In this document: positions 63,992 through 64,000 of the stretch, piece after piece | How positions within the stretch are numbered: position 1 is the stretch's first letter | How the letters are laid out: each line of letters starts with the position of its first letter | NCBI GenBank assembly: GCA_031216915.1 | Contig: CM062296.1 | Coordinates: 793,223,823-793,287,822, forward strand | DNA: 64,000 nt | Reading direction: 5' to 3' | From: Pictodentalium vernedei | Lineage: Eukaryota; Mollusca; Scaphopoda; Dentaliida; Dentaliidae | Translations under genes and position numbers: made by a program | The notes under the pieces: generated by a model | What the model was told of the DNA's origin: nothing | Databases searched by the model: none | Seen by the model: the letters and a program-made list of their open reading frames with translations, nothing else

Positions 63992-64000
63992 AAGTATAAA

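Larger units (their letters stand above)
56915..64000 (+). mobile_element. DIRS-type retrotransposon A2, apparently intact, right end just outside
   Basis: Starts ATTTTTATACTGTACCAATG at 56915. By alignment with A1 about 30 bases of the right end lie beyond 64000. All parts are present: left ITR, leader, gag-like ORF (700 codons from ATG), RT/RNase H/methylase frame, tyrosine recombinase, internal complementary region and right ITR. No frameshift or stop is seen in any of the three frames. Very close to A1, so insertion is recent. Lies in the WDTC1 intron in sense orientation. Confidence 0.93.

Noticed and set aside
43761..64000. TPR exons of the WDTC1-like gene
   Set aside because: Searched the reading frames for the TPR part of the family (NGKxxFxxxxYxxAIxxYS-like) and saw none; the exons probably lie beyond 64000.

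Overview
The window is metazoan nuclear DNA: an AT-rich, intron-dominated, repeat-dense stretch with no prokaryotic-style gene packing. The only host gene I can support is a WDTC1/DCAF9-like gene (WD40 and TPR protein, substrate receptor of CUL4-DDB1 ubiquitin ligases), plus strand. Five internal coding exons lie at 909-1096, 9996-10220, 24702-24796, 29579-29779 and 43610-43760. Their splice phases join without a break and encode the WD40 part plus the linker before the TPRs. The 5' end and the TPR/C-terminal exons are outside the window, so the intron after 43760 exceeds 20 kb. The repeat style (SINEs with AATA tails, T/A-flanked MITEs, arrays headed by ATACCCC..GGGGTATATAGG, DIRS elements) suggests a marine invertebrate, perhaps a mollusc or another lophotrochozoan. 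That is an impression, not a proof. Everything between the exons is mobile DNA or unannotated intron. The major occupants are tyrosine-recombinase retrotransposons of the DIRS type. Copy A1 (31974-39109, complete but with a gag frameshift and an RT nonsense codon) and copy A2 (56915 to just past 64000, all reading frames open) are nearly identical. They show the DIRS hallmarks: inverted terminal repeats, an internal complementary region equal to the reverse complement of the joined element ends, a gag-like ORF, RT/RNase H/Dam-like methylase in one frame and a tyrosine recombinase in another. A second, older subfamily is represented by B1 (15013-23328) and B2 (45641 to about 55963), both decayed and without a recognisable recombinase. 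B2 is interrupted by a satellite block and by a truncated A-type copy (47638 to about 50567). Smaller elements fill the remaining introns. Palindromic TTAA-flanked MITEs are common. TA-flanked MITEs fall into several families (pogo-like, CAGTTAAAAC, ACAGTACGTGG, ACAGTATTGTG). A long-TIR element with a 9-bp duplication (40791-41601) looks Mutator-like. SINEs share one body but have either a 5S rRNA-derived or a tRNA-derived head. A LINE 3' end lies at 14086-14470 on the minus strand. Several 'hairpin head + CCGT microsatellite + 150-170 bp tandem monomers' elements carry unrelated monomers under similar heads and tails. Main points for follow-up: the seemingly intact DIRS copy A2; gag and recombinase in the same frame separated by one UGA, with a stop-free frame running across the whole RT/RH/MT region; nucleotide differences between A1 and A2 that are matched at both ends of each copy, as expected if one ITR templates the other; an exact empty site for A1 with no target duplication; and the swapped SINE heads.
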